A DNA stretch of 64,000 nt from Streptomyces sp. SAJ15 (GTDB lineage: Bacteria; Actinomycetota; Actinomycetes; Streptomycetales; Streptomycetaceae), in contig NZ_NISY01000019.1 of NCBI RefSeq assembly GCF_007595705.1, positions 1 through 64,000 of the forward strand, written 5' to 3'. Positions 51,040 through 59,553 of the stretch are shown one piece after another. Position numbers and translations under genes: made by a program. Position 1 is the stretch's first letter; each line of letters opens with the position of its first letter. The notes beneath the pieces are model-generated. The model saw only the letters and a list, made by a program, of their open reading frames with translations, did not search any database and was not told the origin of the DNA.

Positions 51040-51313
51040 CGGACCCCCATCCCTTCGGCGGGGCTAACGCCCCGCCGCATCGCACCCGGTGAACCGTTTT
51101 GCGTCAGGCAAACGTACCGGCGCGCCCCCGCACCTGATGGTCTGGAAGGCAAGTTCGCTCCTCCCTCGCTGAACATGGCCGAAGTTCGCCGTCCTCCTCG
51201 GAGGCGGGGACGCGAGGACGCGGGGCAGCCAGTGCGACGCATCACTTCACGACGGGGCGAACGTTGCCCGATACGGCACTAATCAGTGACAAACTGGCCA
51301 GCAGGAGGTGCCG

Positions 51314-51829
51314 ATGGGGGCAGCCTGGATCGGAGTAGTCGGCGGAGTCGCAGCCGCTTTGATTGCAGGAACCGTGGCTTTCGTTCAGCAACGACGCAAG
51401 GAGTCCATCGAGGCTAGGGCTGCCGAGGAAGTCCGCCGTACTGAGGCTCTGATGTCCGTAGCAGCTGTGCAGGCGGCCGTGCAGGACTGGCTTACCTATC
51501 TCCAGTACGTGTGTCTGGACGTGAGTCGCGATGAGGCTCCGGGCTTGGCCGAGTTCGACGATAAGTCATCCGCCCTCCGGCAGCAGGTGCACCAGTCCAT
51601 GGCGCAGATCGCGCCCCTTTTGCCGCCCGGCGAGATCTTCTATAGCCCTTTCGCCCTCACCTTGCGCTCCATCGAGGCGGACGTGCGCGGCGCCCTCGCT
51701 GGAAGGTCCCCAACACGGGCGTCCGACGTCCTGCGACGCGCAGACTCATTCGGCAGTCTGTTCTCTCAGCGGCGCATCGTGACGACCCGTTGGGCGCACG
51801 ATGTCGTTCGTGGACGCTGGAATACCTAA
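51314..51829 (+). CDS. Membrane-anchored helical protein of unknown function
   Basis: ATG 51314 has GCAGGAGG at the right distance. The 171-residue product has one N-terminal membrane helix (WIGVVGGVAAALIAGTVAFV) and then a cytoplasmic helical domain (QQRRKESIEARAAEEVRRT, QAAVQDWLTYLQYVCLDVSR, LTLRSIEADVRGALAG). Streptomycetes have many such one-helix, coiled proteins. Divergent from the Lon-WD40 operon. Confidence 0.65.
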   Translation: MGAAWIGVVGGVAAALIAGTVAFVQQRRKESIEARAAEEVRRTEALMSVAAVQAAVQDWLTYLQYVCLDVSRDEAPGLAEFDDKSSALRQQVHQSMAQIAPLLPPGEIFYSPFALTLRSIEADVRGALAGRSPTRASDVLRRADSFGSLFSQRRIVTTRWAHDVVRGRWNT

Positions 51830-52300
51830 GATTCCTGACCGAAGCCCAGACATATCGCGCAGGCTTCACATGTGAACTCTGCCTCCTGGATCAGAGGCTT
51901 GACTCCAATGCCGAGCTCAAGCAGTAGCGCCGTGCGCCCACTCCTGCCAGCGTGCCCCGAGCCCAGGACCAGATCGGAGCCCGCGCGGTTGCGGTGCGAG
52001 GCCCAACCCCGAAAGGTCCAGTCGACCTGAGAATCCGGCTGTTGACCGCCTAGGCCGACATCGCGGAGGTAGCGGTACTGATCGAGCGTGAGGTGCCGGA
52101 TGTCCACGCGCCGCCGGCCCCGGGGCGCGAGCGGATTGCGGCCGCCGGCTGCCACGTAGTCGCGTACACCCGCCTCGCGTCCGGCCTGGCGGGCGACGAC
52201 GTCGGCGACGGTCGGGTCGTCCGGCATGTTCAGCAGGGCGTTGGTGAGGTTGATGGCAAGGACGGCGGGCGTTAGCGCGGGGCGGCGGGTCTTGCCATCA
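51826..52300 (-). pseudogene. Frameshifted gene of unknown function
   Basis: One frame carries KTRRPALTPAVLAINLTNAL, LNMPDDPTVADVVARQAGRE and RRVDIRHLTLDQYRYLRDVG. Its natural beginning (VYEVFIDSFGA) lies in another frame with a TGA near 52297, so a small indel separates them. The tail after about 52040 (DSQVDWTFRGWASHRNRAGS) may be native or readthrough. ATG 52227 could still start a shortened 133-residue product. Confidence 0.45.
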
Positions 52301-52408
52301 GGCGCCGAAGGAGTCGATGAACACCTCGTACACGGGGTCTCTAGGCTCCTGACGAAGGGATTAGGCGCGGTGGCAGTGCAGGTTGCGAGCCGCAGCGAGG
52401 GGATTGAG

Positions 52409-52647
52409 TCAGCGGGCGATGAGGGCGGCGCGGTGTTCGTGGCGGTGCGCGGTGGCCGCGGGCTCGGCGAGGACGCGGACGTGATGGGGCTTGCCGACGT
52501 CGCCGTGCTTGGAGCAGACGACGGCTGACTGGGTCCGGCCGGTGCACCCGGGCTCGGGGTCGCGGGGCCAGCCGGACGCCTTCACCGCGTGGCCACAGCG
52601 GGGTTGTCGGCGTGCCGGGGTTCCACGTGCACGGTGCTGCGGGCCAT
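52409..52647 (-). pseudogene. Frameshifted small cysteine-containing protein gene
   Basis: ATG 52647 (with AGGAG upstream) begins ARSTVHVEPRHADNP. The continuation CGHAVKASGWPRDPEPGCTG, RTQSAVVCSKHGDVGKPHHV and RVLAEPAATAHRHEHRAALI is one frame away, so an indel lies near 52585. The C and H pairs suggest a zinc-binding fold. A decayed second copy is at 39905. Confidence 0.5.
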
Positions 52648-52673
52648 GAAGGGCTTCTCCTTATCGCGGACGG

Positions 52674-52711
52674 GAGCGCCGCGCCCGGCCGGAGAGGCGG
52701 GCGCGGCGCTC
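52674..52711 (-). terminator. Perfect 14-bp stem-loop
   Basis: GAGCGCCGCGCCCG (52674-52687) pairs exactly with 52698-52711 over a 10-nt loop, between the OB-like gene and the small gene on the minus strand. Confidence 0.7.
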
Positions 52712-52802
52712 TCGGTTTCGTCTTCTCGTGAGCGGGTTCTTCGGAAACCCGGGGCGGGCGCGGCAGGGTACCCGCCCCGGGCCGGCCGGCATGGCGAGTC
52801 GC

Positions 52803-53270
52803 TCAGCCGTCGTCGGTGGTCGCGTCGCGCTCGAAAGCGTCGATCAGGTCGCGGATCTTGTCAGGGTCGCCGGCCTCGCCGACCCACCTGCCAGTCTCGG
52901 TGAAGATGGGCACCTGGTCGTGGTCGGCGTCCAAGACCACGAGGTAGGGGCCGAAGCGGTCGAGGACCGTGCCACCCCTGACCGGGGCGGTGGCTAGGAC
53001 CTCCAGGGCGTCGACGCTCAGCCGGACACCGCCGTCGGCGCTGCCGGGAAGGGTCAGGATGCCGGAGACGTGGAGCAGGTCGCCGGAGCGCAGCTCGGTG
53101 AGCAGGGCGTGGACGATGCGTGGATCGCCGGTGGTGCAGGGCAGGATCGCCTCGTCGACGGGGTCGTCGGTGGGGGAGGAGACCAGAAGGAAGCGAACGG
53201 TCCCGTCGGTGTCGCCGGGCTCAGGGACGGTGTCGAGGAAGCCGTCGATGGTCATGGGGATGGTGTCCAT
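52803..53270 (-). CDS. OB-fold-like small protein
   Basis: The 155-residue product has strands that fit an OB fold: MTIDGFLDTVPEPGDTDGTV, VRFLLVSSP, SGDLLHVSGILTLPGSADGG and VRLSVDALEVLATAP. A second region, RGGTVLDRFGPYLVVLDADH and GRWVGEAGDPDKIRDLIDAF, follows. The GD.LHVSGIL...VRLSVDALEVL segment is like single-strand nucleic acid binding OB domains. Its ATG overlaps the stop of the Lsr2 gene by one base (TGATG), so the two are co-translated. DNA binding is inferred. A decayed copy is at 40110. Confidence 0.6.
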   Translation of the reverse strand: MDTIPMTIDGFLDTVPEPGDTDGTVRFLLVSSPTDDPVDEAILPCTTGDPRIVHALLTELRSGDLLHVSGILTLPGSADGGVRLSVDALEVLATAPVRGGTVLDRFGPYLVVLDADHDQVPIFTETGRWVGEAGDPDKIRDLIDAFERDATTDDG

Positions 53271-54091
53271 CAGCTCGCTACCTCCATCTGGTCGGGGTGG
53301 GCGGCGTCGTAGGCGTCCTGGATCTTCTTCGGGATGAGCCCGGTGTCGGCGACCTCGTGGCCGTTGGCGCGCGCCCAGGCCCGGATCGCGGCGCGGTCCT
53401 CCTTGCTACGGGTGGGCAGGGCACCCTGCGCCGCTGGGACGGGGCTCACCGTGGACGTGATGCGGCCGGCTCGGACCTGTCGCAGTTCCTTCTCCGCCTG
53501 GGCGAGCCTGTCCCGGAGCAGGGTGATCTCCTTCTCCTTCGCAGCGACGGCCCTCTCGTTCGTGCGCAGGGACACGAGCTCGGCCAACAAGGCGCGGGCC
53601 TTGGACGCCTTGCCCTGAATGCGGGCGGAGGCATGCTTCTCACCCCACACGAGCAGCGCCTCGGTGGCCGCAGCCACGTCATCAATGTCGGCCGCAGCCG
53701 ACCCGGCGCCCTGGCCGATCAGGGTGAGGGCCTCGTTCAGTTCCTCGTCAGACAGGCCAAGACACTGCCGGACGGTCGCCGGGGCGTCGCCCTTGTTGAG
53801 CATCGAGGCCGCGACAGCGGTGTACGCGTTCGTCGTCGAGATGGGATTGGTCATCGTGTCGTCTCCCATGACGGGGTGTGCGGTGGGTGCGGTCAAGAGC
53901 GGGAGCATCCGTACGAGGTCGTCCTCGGAGCGGGGCAGTCCCAGGTAGCCCAGGAGGTCGGCCAAGTCCTGCTTGTCGCGGGCGCGGCGGGCGACGGTGC
54001 GTGCCGCGGCCGCGAGCTGGTCGACACTGTTGGAGGTGAGGGCAAGACCCTCGGCAGCCAGAGCCTTCTTCCAGTCAATGAACACGGCCAC
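53270..54091 (-). CDS. Lsr2-type nucleoid protein with an extended N-terminus
   Basis: The 273-residue product ends in the Lsr2 DNA-binding domain (IRAWARANGHEVADTGLIPK followed by KIQDAYDAAH), which binds AT-rich minor groove through an RGR/RNG-like loop (here RANG). Lsr2 is normally about 110 residues; here the N-terminal 200 residues are a helical module (AAAARTVARRARDKQDLADL, KEKEITLLRDRLAQAEKELR). It could silence horizontally acquired AT-rich genes such as the DIT1-like cargo, but that is inference. GTG/ATG start at 54091. Followed directly by the OB-like gene. Confidence 0.8.
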   Translation of the reverse strand: MAVFIDWKKALAAEGLALTSNSVDQLAAAARTVARRARDKQDLADLLGYLGLPRSEDDLVRMLPLLTAPTAHPVMGDDTMTNPISTTNAYTAVAASMLNKGDAPATVRQCLGLSDEELNEALTLIGQGAGSAAADIDDVAAATEALLVWGEKHASARIQGKASKARALLAELVSLRTNERAVAAKEKEITLLRDRLAQAEKELRQVRAGRITSTVSPVPAAQGALPTRSKEDRAAIRAWARANGHEVADTGLIPKKIQDAYDAAHPDQMEVAS

Positions 54092-54094
54092 TCC

Positions 54095-54619
54095 CTACGC
54101 GGTGCGGCCGGTGAGGCCGAGCAGCAGCACGTCCCGATTGCGCTGCTGCCGCTCGGGGGTGAGCGGTTCACGCCACGGCTCGTAGTGGCTGCCCCACATC
54201 GGGTGCGGGGCAGGCGCGAGGTCGGCCATCGCCCGGTCGGCGACGGACAGCGGGTTGAGCCGCTGCTCCTGGCGGCGCTGAGCGCGAGCGCGCTCCTGCT
54301 GGGCGACGACGCCGACCCAGTCGGGGCCGAGGCGATCCTGCAGGCGGCGGCGGAGGGTGGTCCGCTGGCGCGGCGTGGTGGCCGCCCAGATCCCGGTGAC
54401 GGTGAGCTCGGGGTTGGCGAGCGCCCATTTCAGGCAGCCGTTTACGATCGGGCAGCTGCGGCAGGCTGCCCTGGCCTGGTCGATGCGGCCGGTGGTGTCC
54501 GCGCTGGTGTCGCCGTGCTCGTAGACGAACCGTCCCGGATGGGCACGGCATGCCAGCGCAGTGTCGGCGTGGGGAAAGGGGATGCGAGGGTCGGCCTCGG
54601 GAACGGTGTCGATGCTCAT
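54095..54619 (-). CDS. WhiB-family iron-sulfur regulator
   Basis: The 174-residue product has four cysteines in the WhiB spacing: C24, then C53-x2-C56-x5-C62 (CRSCPIVNGC), which bind a [4Fe-4S] cluster. GIWAATTPRQR follows where GVWGG is usual, then a basic DNA-contact stretch and a long unusual C-terminal tail. WhiB proteins act with sigma factor HrdB-type region 4. ATG 54619 overlaps the stop of the GGDEF gene (ATGA). Confidence 0.88.
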   Translation of the reverse strand: MSIDTVPEADPRIPFPHADTALACRAHPGRFVYEHGDTSADTTGRIDQARAACRSCPIVNGCLKWALANPELTVTGIWAATTPRQRTTLRRRLQDRLGPDWVGVVAQQERARAQRRQEQRLNPLSVADRAMADLAPAPHPMWGSHYEPWREPLTPERQQRNRDVLLLGLTGRTA

Positions 54620-55293
54620 GCGGCTCGCCCCCACACGGCCGTGCCCGGGCGGCCCGCGCGCCGACCGTTGACGGACGACACCGTCACATGCCGGGCTTCG
54701 GCGAGGGTGGCGCGGCCGGAGTGCTTGCCGTCGTACAAGGCGGCGTCGGCAGCGCGCTGCAGGAGCGTTAGGTCGCGGGTGCCCATCACATCCGGCGTCG
54801 CGGCGCCTACCGAGGCGGCGACCTCCACAGCCTGGCCATCCTCCAGGATGACCGGCGTACACAGGATCCGGACCAGCTGCGCGAGGCGGACCTCCCGGCA
54901 ACGGCGGGGCAGCTCAAGGACGATCGCGAACTCGTCGCCCCCGAGCCGGCCGACGGACGCGCAGCGCCCGGCCCAAGCGATGAGCCGCTCGGCGGTCGCC
55001 CGCAGCACGGCGTCCCCAGCCGCGTGGCCCAGGGAGTCGTTGATCGCCTTGAAGTGGTCCTGGTCGACCAAAATCACGGCCGCTTCGTCGCCGTGGCGGC
55101 GCAGGACCTGCCGGGCTCGGGCGGTGTAGGCGTCGCGGCGCAGGAGGCCGGTCAGCGGGTCGCGCCTCGTCGCGGCGAGCCGCTTGTACAGGGCGATGGC
55201 GTGCACAGTCCAGCCGGTTAACGGCACCGCGGCAGTGGTCAGAAGGAGCGTGCGCGGGCCGATCCGGCCCTGAATGCGCAAGACGGAGTCCAT
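54616..55293 (-). CDS. GGDEF-domain diguanylate cyclase, membrane anchored
   Basis: The 225-residue product has one membrane helix (about 15-34, LLLTTAAVPLTGWTVHAIAL) and a GGDEF domain: DPLTGLLRRDAYTARARQVL, VILVDQDHFKAINDSLGHAA, GRLGGDEFAIVLELPR (GGDEF intact at 118-122) and VEVAASVGAATPD. All signature residues for making cyclic di-GMP are present. An inhibitory RxxD site just before GGDEF is not obvious. It is coupled to the WhiB gene. Confidence 0.88.
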   Translation of the reverse strand: MDSVLRIQGRIGPRTLLLTTAAVPLTGWTVHAIALYKRLAATRRDPLTGLLRRDAYTARARQVLRRHGDEAAVILVDQDHFKAINDSLGHAAGDAVLRATAERLIAWAGRCASVGRLGGDEFAIVLELPRRCREVRLAQLVRILCTPVILEDGQAVEVAASVGAATPDVMGTRDLTLLQRAADAALYDGKHSGRATLAEARHVTVSSVNGRRAGRPGTAVWGRAA

Positions 55294-55384
55294 ACTGAGG
55301 GTCGCCCTCTCGTCTCGTACGGGTTGGGTGGGCCCGGGGCAGGCGGTCGGTTTCCTAGGCCTGGACGCCTGTCCCGGGGCGGAG

Positions 55385-55690
55385 CTACAGCGCGACGTCG
55401 CGGCGGCGGGTCCAGCTGAGCGGGTTGCGCCACAGGCCGGCCTTGGCGGCGGGCCACTCCAGCGCCCAGCCGGGCCGAAGCCCGCGCGCTCCCCAGCTGT
55501 CCGGCTGCTTGCCGGGGATCTCAAGTCCGGCCTGGTGCGCGGCGAGCGCGGCGTCGTACACCTCGTGCGCGCGGCGCAGGGCCGCGGCGGGGGAGTCCGC
55601 CTCGCCGGTGAAGACGTGCAGCCCCCTGCGGGTCGGGGTGGCGGTGTCGTGTATCGGGACGTCTACCTCGTAGAACTCGCGGTGCGGCAT
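55385..55690 (-). CDS. Small protein of the transfer block
   Basis: ATG 55690 has GGAAGGAG nine bases upstream. The 101-residue product contains FYEVDVPIHDTATPTRRGLH, VFTGEADSPAAALRRAHEVY and WGARGLRPGWALEWP. Soluble. An imperfect stem-loop (CCCGGGGCAGGCG against its near-complement) lies after its stop. Function unknown; similar small proteins are usual between plasmid transfer genes. Confidence 0.6.
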   Translation of the reverse strand: MPHREFYEVDVPIHDTATPTRRGLHVFTGEADSPAAALRRAHEVYDAALAAHQAGLEIPGKQPDSWGARGLRPGWALEWPAAKAGLWRNPLSWTRRRDVAL

Positions 55691-55849
55691 GACGCCCATC
55701 TCCTTCCTTGACTGGTACGCGAGGGGCCACGGCGACGCCCTGCCCTGTGGGGATCCGGGGCCCAGGCGGCGGGGAAGCGCGTCAGGTCGCGGTGCTCGCG
55801 GCGGAGGCGGAAGCGCTCCGCCGCTCCAGTGGGAAGCGGGCGGCGGCGG

Positions 55850-56458
55850 TCACCGGCGACGCCCCTTGCGCAGGGTGATCCAGGTGGTGACCAGCGCAGC
55901 GACCACGCCGATGGCGCGGTGGGCCGCCTGGTCCAGCTCCATGAGCGCCGTGCCGGGCCCGGAGACGTCCTGGACGGGCTCGGGCCACGCCTCACCGGCC
56001 TTACGAACGACGGTGGCGTGCTTGACGTAGCCGCCCTTGCCCGCCTTCTCCGCGAGCCAGATCAGCGGGTCACGCCGATCCAAGATTCCGTGGGTGATCG
56101 CGTTGATCGCCGCGCCGGTCAGCAGGGCGCTGGCCGGGACTCGGTACCCGACGGCGCGGGTGACGGCGAGGGTCGAAGCGAGCTGCACGGCCGAGTAGCT
56201 GGCGACGTGTCGGCTCACCGAGCGGCGGCCGTAGGCGCTGGCGGTGCAGGTGCGGCCCTCCTTGCCGGCGCGCCACGGGTTCTCTTCGACGGGTGAGCCG
56301 TCGTTGAGGTAGACCCGGTGGGAGCCGTGCATGCCCTTGGTCACTGCGTCGTGCTCCCGCTGGATGAACTGGTCACCCAGGGAATGGACGCCGTCGAAGA
56401 CGGAGGTCAGGGCGGCGACCAGGGCGAGGCCCTCGATGGCGCGGATGCGATCGGTCAT
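55850..56458 (-). CDS. Membrane protein of the transfer block
   Basis: The 202-residue product has hydrophobic segments near 8-22, 92-100, 108-122 and 183-196. The central histidine-containing segments are DGVHSLGDQFIQREHDAVTK, HGSHRVYLNDGS and RHVASYSAVQLASTLAVT. ATG 56458. Related transmembrane proteins occur in plasmid spread (Spd) loci; no definite family. Confidence 0.6.
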   Translation of the reverse strand: MTDRIRAIEGLALVAALTSVFDGVHSLGDQFIQREHDAVTKGMHGSHRVYLNDGSPVEENPWRAGKEGRTCTASAYGRRSVSRHVASYSAVQLASTLAVTRAVGYRVPASALLTGAAINAITHGILDRRDPLIWLAEKAGKGGYVKHATVVRKAGEAWPEPVQDVSGPGTALMELDQAAHRAIGVVAALVTTWITLRKGRRR

Positions 56459-56542
56459 GCTGGGTGTGCTCCTCATCTCGGATTCGGGGTGGGGTGGGGC
56501 GGCCGGCCTCTTGTCGATGCTGCGGACGCCCCGTGGTGCCTT

Positions 56543-56571
56543 CGCCCCCGGCCGGACTCCGGCCGGGGGCG
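56543..56571 (-). terminator. Perfect 13-bp stem-loop
   Basis: CGCCCCCGGCCGG (56543-56555) pairs exactly with 56559-56571 over a 3-nt loop, between the genes ending at 56578 and starting at 56458. Confidence 0.7.
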
Positions 56572-56577
56572 GTGGTG

Positions 56578-56886
56578 TCAGAACGGCGGCTCGTCCCAGG
56601 CCGGGACGGGGAGAAGCCGGACGCGCAGCTCTCGGCGGTGGGCCCAGCAGCCGCGCGCCTCCATCTCGGGGAAGGCGCCGCCGGTCCACCAGCCGCCCTC
56701 GCCGTGGCAACGCGGGCAGCCCGGTCGGGGGCGGGCGGTGATCTCGATGCGGTGCCGGTCGGCGTAGAGCTTCCAACGGCCAGACTTGAGTACAGCGGCG
56801 GCCGTCACCGCGGTGAGCGGGACGGCGACGGCGAGCAGCAGGGGCGCGCGCAGGCTACGGGCGACCACGTCAGCGAGCCGCGGCAT
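56578..56886 (-). CDS. Small membrane protein with a cysteine pair
   Basis: The 102-residue product has one membrane helix (APLLLAVAVPLTAVTAAAVL) and a C-terminal region with CPRCHGEGGWWTGG and CWAHRRELRVR, a likely zinc site. ATG 56886 lies inside the end of the Nudix gene (17-base overlap). Probably part of the transfer or spread functions. Confidence 0.6.
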   Translation of the reverse strand: MPRLADVVARSLRAPLLLAVAVPLTAVTAAAVLKSGRWKLYADRHRIEITARPRPGCPRCHGEGGWWTGGAFPEMEARGCWAHRRELRVRLLPVPAWDEPPF

Positions 56887-57289
56887 CCGCGAGGATTTCG
56901 GCGTGGTCGAACGCCAGATCCGGGAGCGCGTCCAGCGGCCACCAGCGGGCGGCCGTCGCATCGTCCCCGGCCGTCGGCTGGACCAGCGAGGGCAAGGTGG
57001 CCGTGTAGGCGACGGTGACGTACCTGCCGCGCGGGTCACGGCCGGGGGCGTCGTAGGCGGCCACCTGCAGGAGGTCGGCGGCCGGGACGGTGATGCCGGT
57101 CTCCTCATCCAGCTCGCGCGCCGCGGCGGCGAGGCTGCTCTCCCCGGCGCCGACGTGACCTCCCGGCAAGGCCCAGGAGCCCGCGAACGGCTCCCATCCT
57201 CGCTCGATCAGCAGGACGTGGCCGGCGGCGAGCAGGACGACGTCGGCCGTGTAGCGGATCGTCTCGTCGGGGGTTGTGTCGGTGGTCAT
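56870..57289 (-). CDS. Nudix hydrolase
   Basis: The 139-residue product has a complete Nudix box (GGHVGAGESSLAAAARELDE followed by ETGI; catalytic residues about 44-66) and a WALPGG start typical of ADP-ribose or 8-oxo-dGTP type enzymes. ATG 57289. It overlaps the next membrane-protein gene. It is the second Nudix gene in the window and clearly distinct from the one at 17660. Confidence 0.85.
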   Translation of the reverse strand: MTTDTTPDETIRYTADVVLLAAGHVLLIERGWEPFAGSWALPGGHVGAGESSLAAAARELDEETGITVPAADLLQVAAYDAPGRDPRGRYVTVAYTATLPSLVQPTAGDDATAARWWPLDALPDLAFDHAEILADAAAR

Positions 57290-57305
57290 GGGCTGATCCT
57301 TCTGG

Positions 57306-57719
57306 TCAGGCGGCCAGCAGGCGCTTGGCCGGGAGGTCGATGTAGGTGCCGGGTGTGGGCTCGAAGCCCTTGTCGCACGGGTCGCAGCAGCCCTGGGTGC
57401 GCAGCGGGAGGCAGAAGTAGTAGCGCTGGCCGCACTGGGGGCAGGTCTGCCGCGCGGCCATCGCCCGGTCCAGCGCCCACTCCTGCGCGAGCGTCGGCGT
57501 CCGCTTCGGCCGGGCGAGGCTCACGTCGTGGAGCCAGTCTCGGGTGGGGTGGTTGCACGACTGGTCGGGCCGGTACGAGCACCCCTTGCAGCGCAGGACC
57601 GCGACCGGTGCGTGCCCGCCGGGGCTGAGGCCCTTCTCCCGTAACTGCCTGCGCGTGACCAGGCCCTCGGGGCAGGTGCGCCGGTCGTACTCCGGCAAGG
57701 TCGCGGTGCTGCGCAACAC
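57306..57719 (-). CDS. RRQL-type zinc-ribbon plasmid protein
   Basis: From GTG 57719 the 137-residue product has TRRQLREKGLSPGGHAPVAV, then LRCKGCSYRPDQSCNHPTRD, RPKRTPTLAQEWALDRAMAA and TCPQCGQRYYFCLPLRTQGC. Four or five cysteine pairs (CKGC, C..H, CPQC, C....C, CDPC) indicate zinc ribbons. Such proteins are frequent next to streptomycete plasmid transfer genes. Role unknown. Confidence 0.7.
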   Translation of the reverse strand: MLRSTATLPEYDRRTCPEGLVTRRQLREKGLSPGGHAPVAVLRCKGCSYRPDQSCNHPTRDWLHDVSLARPKRTPTLAQEWALDRAMAARQTCPQCGQRYYFCLPLRTQGCCDPCDKGFEPTPGTYIDLPAKRLLAA

Positions 57720-57764
57720 CTTCTTGACCTCGTGGCGGCGCCTCTTCTTCCGGGGGGCGGGGCA

Positions 57765-57863
57765 TCACCGGTTCCAGGCGCCGGGGAGCTGGGCGGGACG
57801 CTGCGGTCCGGGGCGCTGCGGGCGGGGCCGGCCGATGCGGCGGCGGGGGCGGGGGATGAGCAC
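57765..57863 (-). CDS. Very short arginine- and proline-rich ORF
   Basis: GTG 57863 has GGAGG nine bases upstream, and the 32 residues (LIPRPRRRIGRPRPQRPGPQ) end at TGA 57765, 45 bases before the next gene. Such tiny basic peptides occur in plasmid transfer loci; expression is uncertain. Confidence 0.4.
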   Translation of the reverse strand: MLIPRPRRRIGRPRPQRPGPQRPAQLPGAWNR

Positions 57864-58012
57864 GGTGTGTGTCCTCCAACAGGGTTGAGGGCGGGCAGTG
57901 CTGCGGCCCGCCGGCGGAAGTCCGCTGCGGGGCGTGGGGTGTGGCGGGCGGCCGGTCGGACTGTCCGGTCCTCGCCCGCGCGGGGCGGGCGAGAGCCGGG
58001 CAGGGCGGCAGG

Positions 58013-58816
58013 TCAGCGCTTCTGGAGCGGGTGCACGTTGTCCGGGGTGTCGTCGGCGTCCGGGGCGGCCGGGGCCGGGAGGTGGATGTGCGGCTCGAAC
58101 GCGGGCGCGGCGTTGTGGATGTGGGTGAAGATCGCCGGGCGCAGGGTCAGCCCGCGCAGCGCGAACGTGGAGGTGACGGTCCAGGCGAGGACGGCGAGCC
58201 CGGTGGCGATGGTGCGGCCCTGGTCGGGAGCGGCGTCCCAGACCATGGCGATGCTGGCTGCGCCCCACGCGGTCCAGGTGAGGCGGGCGCCGCTGCTGCG
58301 GAAGAACCCGCCGACCAGGCCGAAGATGCCGACCAGTTGCCAGACGGTGTAGACGGTGGAGGCGCTGATCGGCAGCGCGGCGGAGTGGGCCGCGATGTAG
58401 GTGCGGATCGGCTGGTCGACCACGGCGAAGACTCCGTGGGAAGTGTCGGCGCCGACCTGGACGCGGGGCACGGCGGTCAGCAGGCGGTGCAGCGTGTCGG
58501 CCAGGACGTCGGTCGCGCCGTCCAGCAGGATGAGGACCGCGCAGATCCCGACAAGTCCGAGCGCCGTCTTCACCCAGTTCGCCATGCCGTGCCAGCCGAG
58601 TTCGGGGGCGCGGCGCAGGTCCTCCCAGCTTTCGTGCAGGAAGCCGCCCGGCTCCCAGGACGTGTTCCACGCCGCGCGCAGTCCGGCGAAGTGCTTCACG
58701 CCGGGGATGTCCTTCGCGTCGGGCGGCGGGGGCGTCTGCTGGAGCAGGTCGCGGAAGCTCGGGGTGCGCTGGCCGTTGATGGGCTGGCCGTTGATGGGCT
58801 TGTCGTCGGACTGCAT
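58013..58816 (-). CDS. Multi-pass membrane protein of the transfer block
   Basis: The 267-residue product has a polar N-terminus, then about four membrane segments (VKTALGLVGICAVLILLDGA, VYTVWQLVGIFGLVGGFF, WTAWGAASIAMVW, TIATGLAVLAWTVTSTFALR) and a histidine- and proline-rich tail. Spread-type membrane proteins in Streptomyces plasmids look like this. ATG 58816. It probably forms part of the intramycelial transfer apparatus. Confidence 0.65.
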   Translation of the reverse strand: MQSDDKPINGQPINGQRTPSFRDLLQQTPPPPDAKDIPGVKHFAGLRAAWNTSWEPGGFLHESWEDLRRAPELGWHGMANWVKTALGLVGICAVLILLDGATDVLADTLHRLLTAVPRVQVGADTSHGVFAVVDQPIRTYIAAHSAALPISASTVYTVWQLVGIFGLVGGFFRSSGARLTWTAWGAASIAMVWDAAPDQGRTIATGLAVLAWTVTSTFALRGLTLRPAIFTHIHNAAPAFEPHIHLPAPAAPDADDTPDNVHPLQKR

Positions 58817-58934
58817 GGCGGGGTGACTCCCTGGCTCGGGTTCGGTGTGGTGGTGCTGGTGGTGGGCAGGCCGGACGGCCTGGCCCGCACCCGACCGCGA
58901 GGGTTCGGGCGCGAAGCAGGTGGTCCGGAGCGGG

Positions 58935-59483
58935 TCAGAGGCCGCGGGCGTCGGCGAGGTGCGCGGCCTGGTCGACCATGCGGATCGGGACGCGGGCCGT
59001 GCCGTGCGCGTCGTTGAAGGACGGCACGGAGTCGACGTCGTCGCCGAAGGTGCGGCGGATCGCGTCCAGGAGCACGGTGGCCGCGTCGGATTCCAGGCCG
59101 CTGTCGCCGCGCGCCTCGATCCGGATGGCTCCGAGCATGCAGCGGGCGCCGTCCTCGTCGACCAGGACGTCCTTGCACCAGCCGCCGGTGAGCAGCCGGT
59201 GGTGGGCGCGCTGCAGAAGGGCCGCGACCGGGGTGGGGTACAGGTCCGGCAGCGGGGCGGGCCCGGTGTCGACGGGGCCGGTGACGACGTCGGCCAGGTC
59301 GACGGGCTCGGTGGGGATGTGCGCGGTGTTGACCTCGTAGGCGACCTTGGCTTCGTCCAGCCGGAGGGTCATCGCCGTGTTGAGGAAGTCGAGGCGTTCC
59401 TCGAAGGTCAGTTCCGCCGGCGGCGCGGGCGCGGCCGGGGCGGCCGGGGTGGTCTGGTCTATGGCGGGGCGGGTCTGGGGCAT
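58935..59483 (-). CDS. DUF6197-family protein
   Basis: ATG 59483 has AGGAG six bases upstream. The 182-residue product has a proline-rich start, TFEERLDFLNTAMTLRLDEA, and the conserved block LLQRAHHRLLTGGWCKDVLV, RCMLGAIRIEARGDSGLESD, DAIRRTFGDDVDSVPSFNDA with VDQAAHLADARGL. This pattern is what I associate with DUF6197, frequent on actinomycete mobile elements. Function unknown. Confidence 0.7.
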   Translation of the reverse strand: MPQTRPAIDQTTPAAPAAPAPPAELTFEERLDFLNTAMTLRLDEAKVAYEVNTAHIPTEPVDLADVVTGPVDTGPAPLPDLYPTPVAALLQRAHHRLLTGGWCKDVLVDEDGARCMLGAIRIEARGDSGLESDAATVLLDAIRRTFGDDVDSVPSFNDAHGTARVPIRMVDQAAHLADARGL

Positions 59484-59553
59484 CGGGGCTCCTGGTGGCA
59501 TCGAAGGCGCGGGGGCGGGGTGGCGGCCTTCGACGCCGGCGGCCGGGGCGGGG

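Noticed and set aside
53120..55129. Long plus-strand frame opposite the Lsr2, WhiB and GGDEF genes
   Set aside because: Antisense to three recognised families with coupled starts; no ribosome site or domain.
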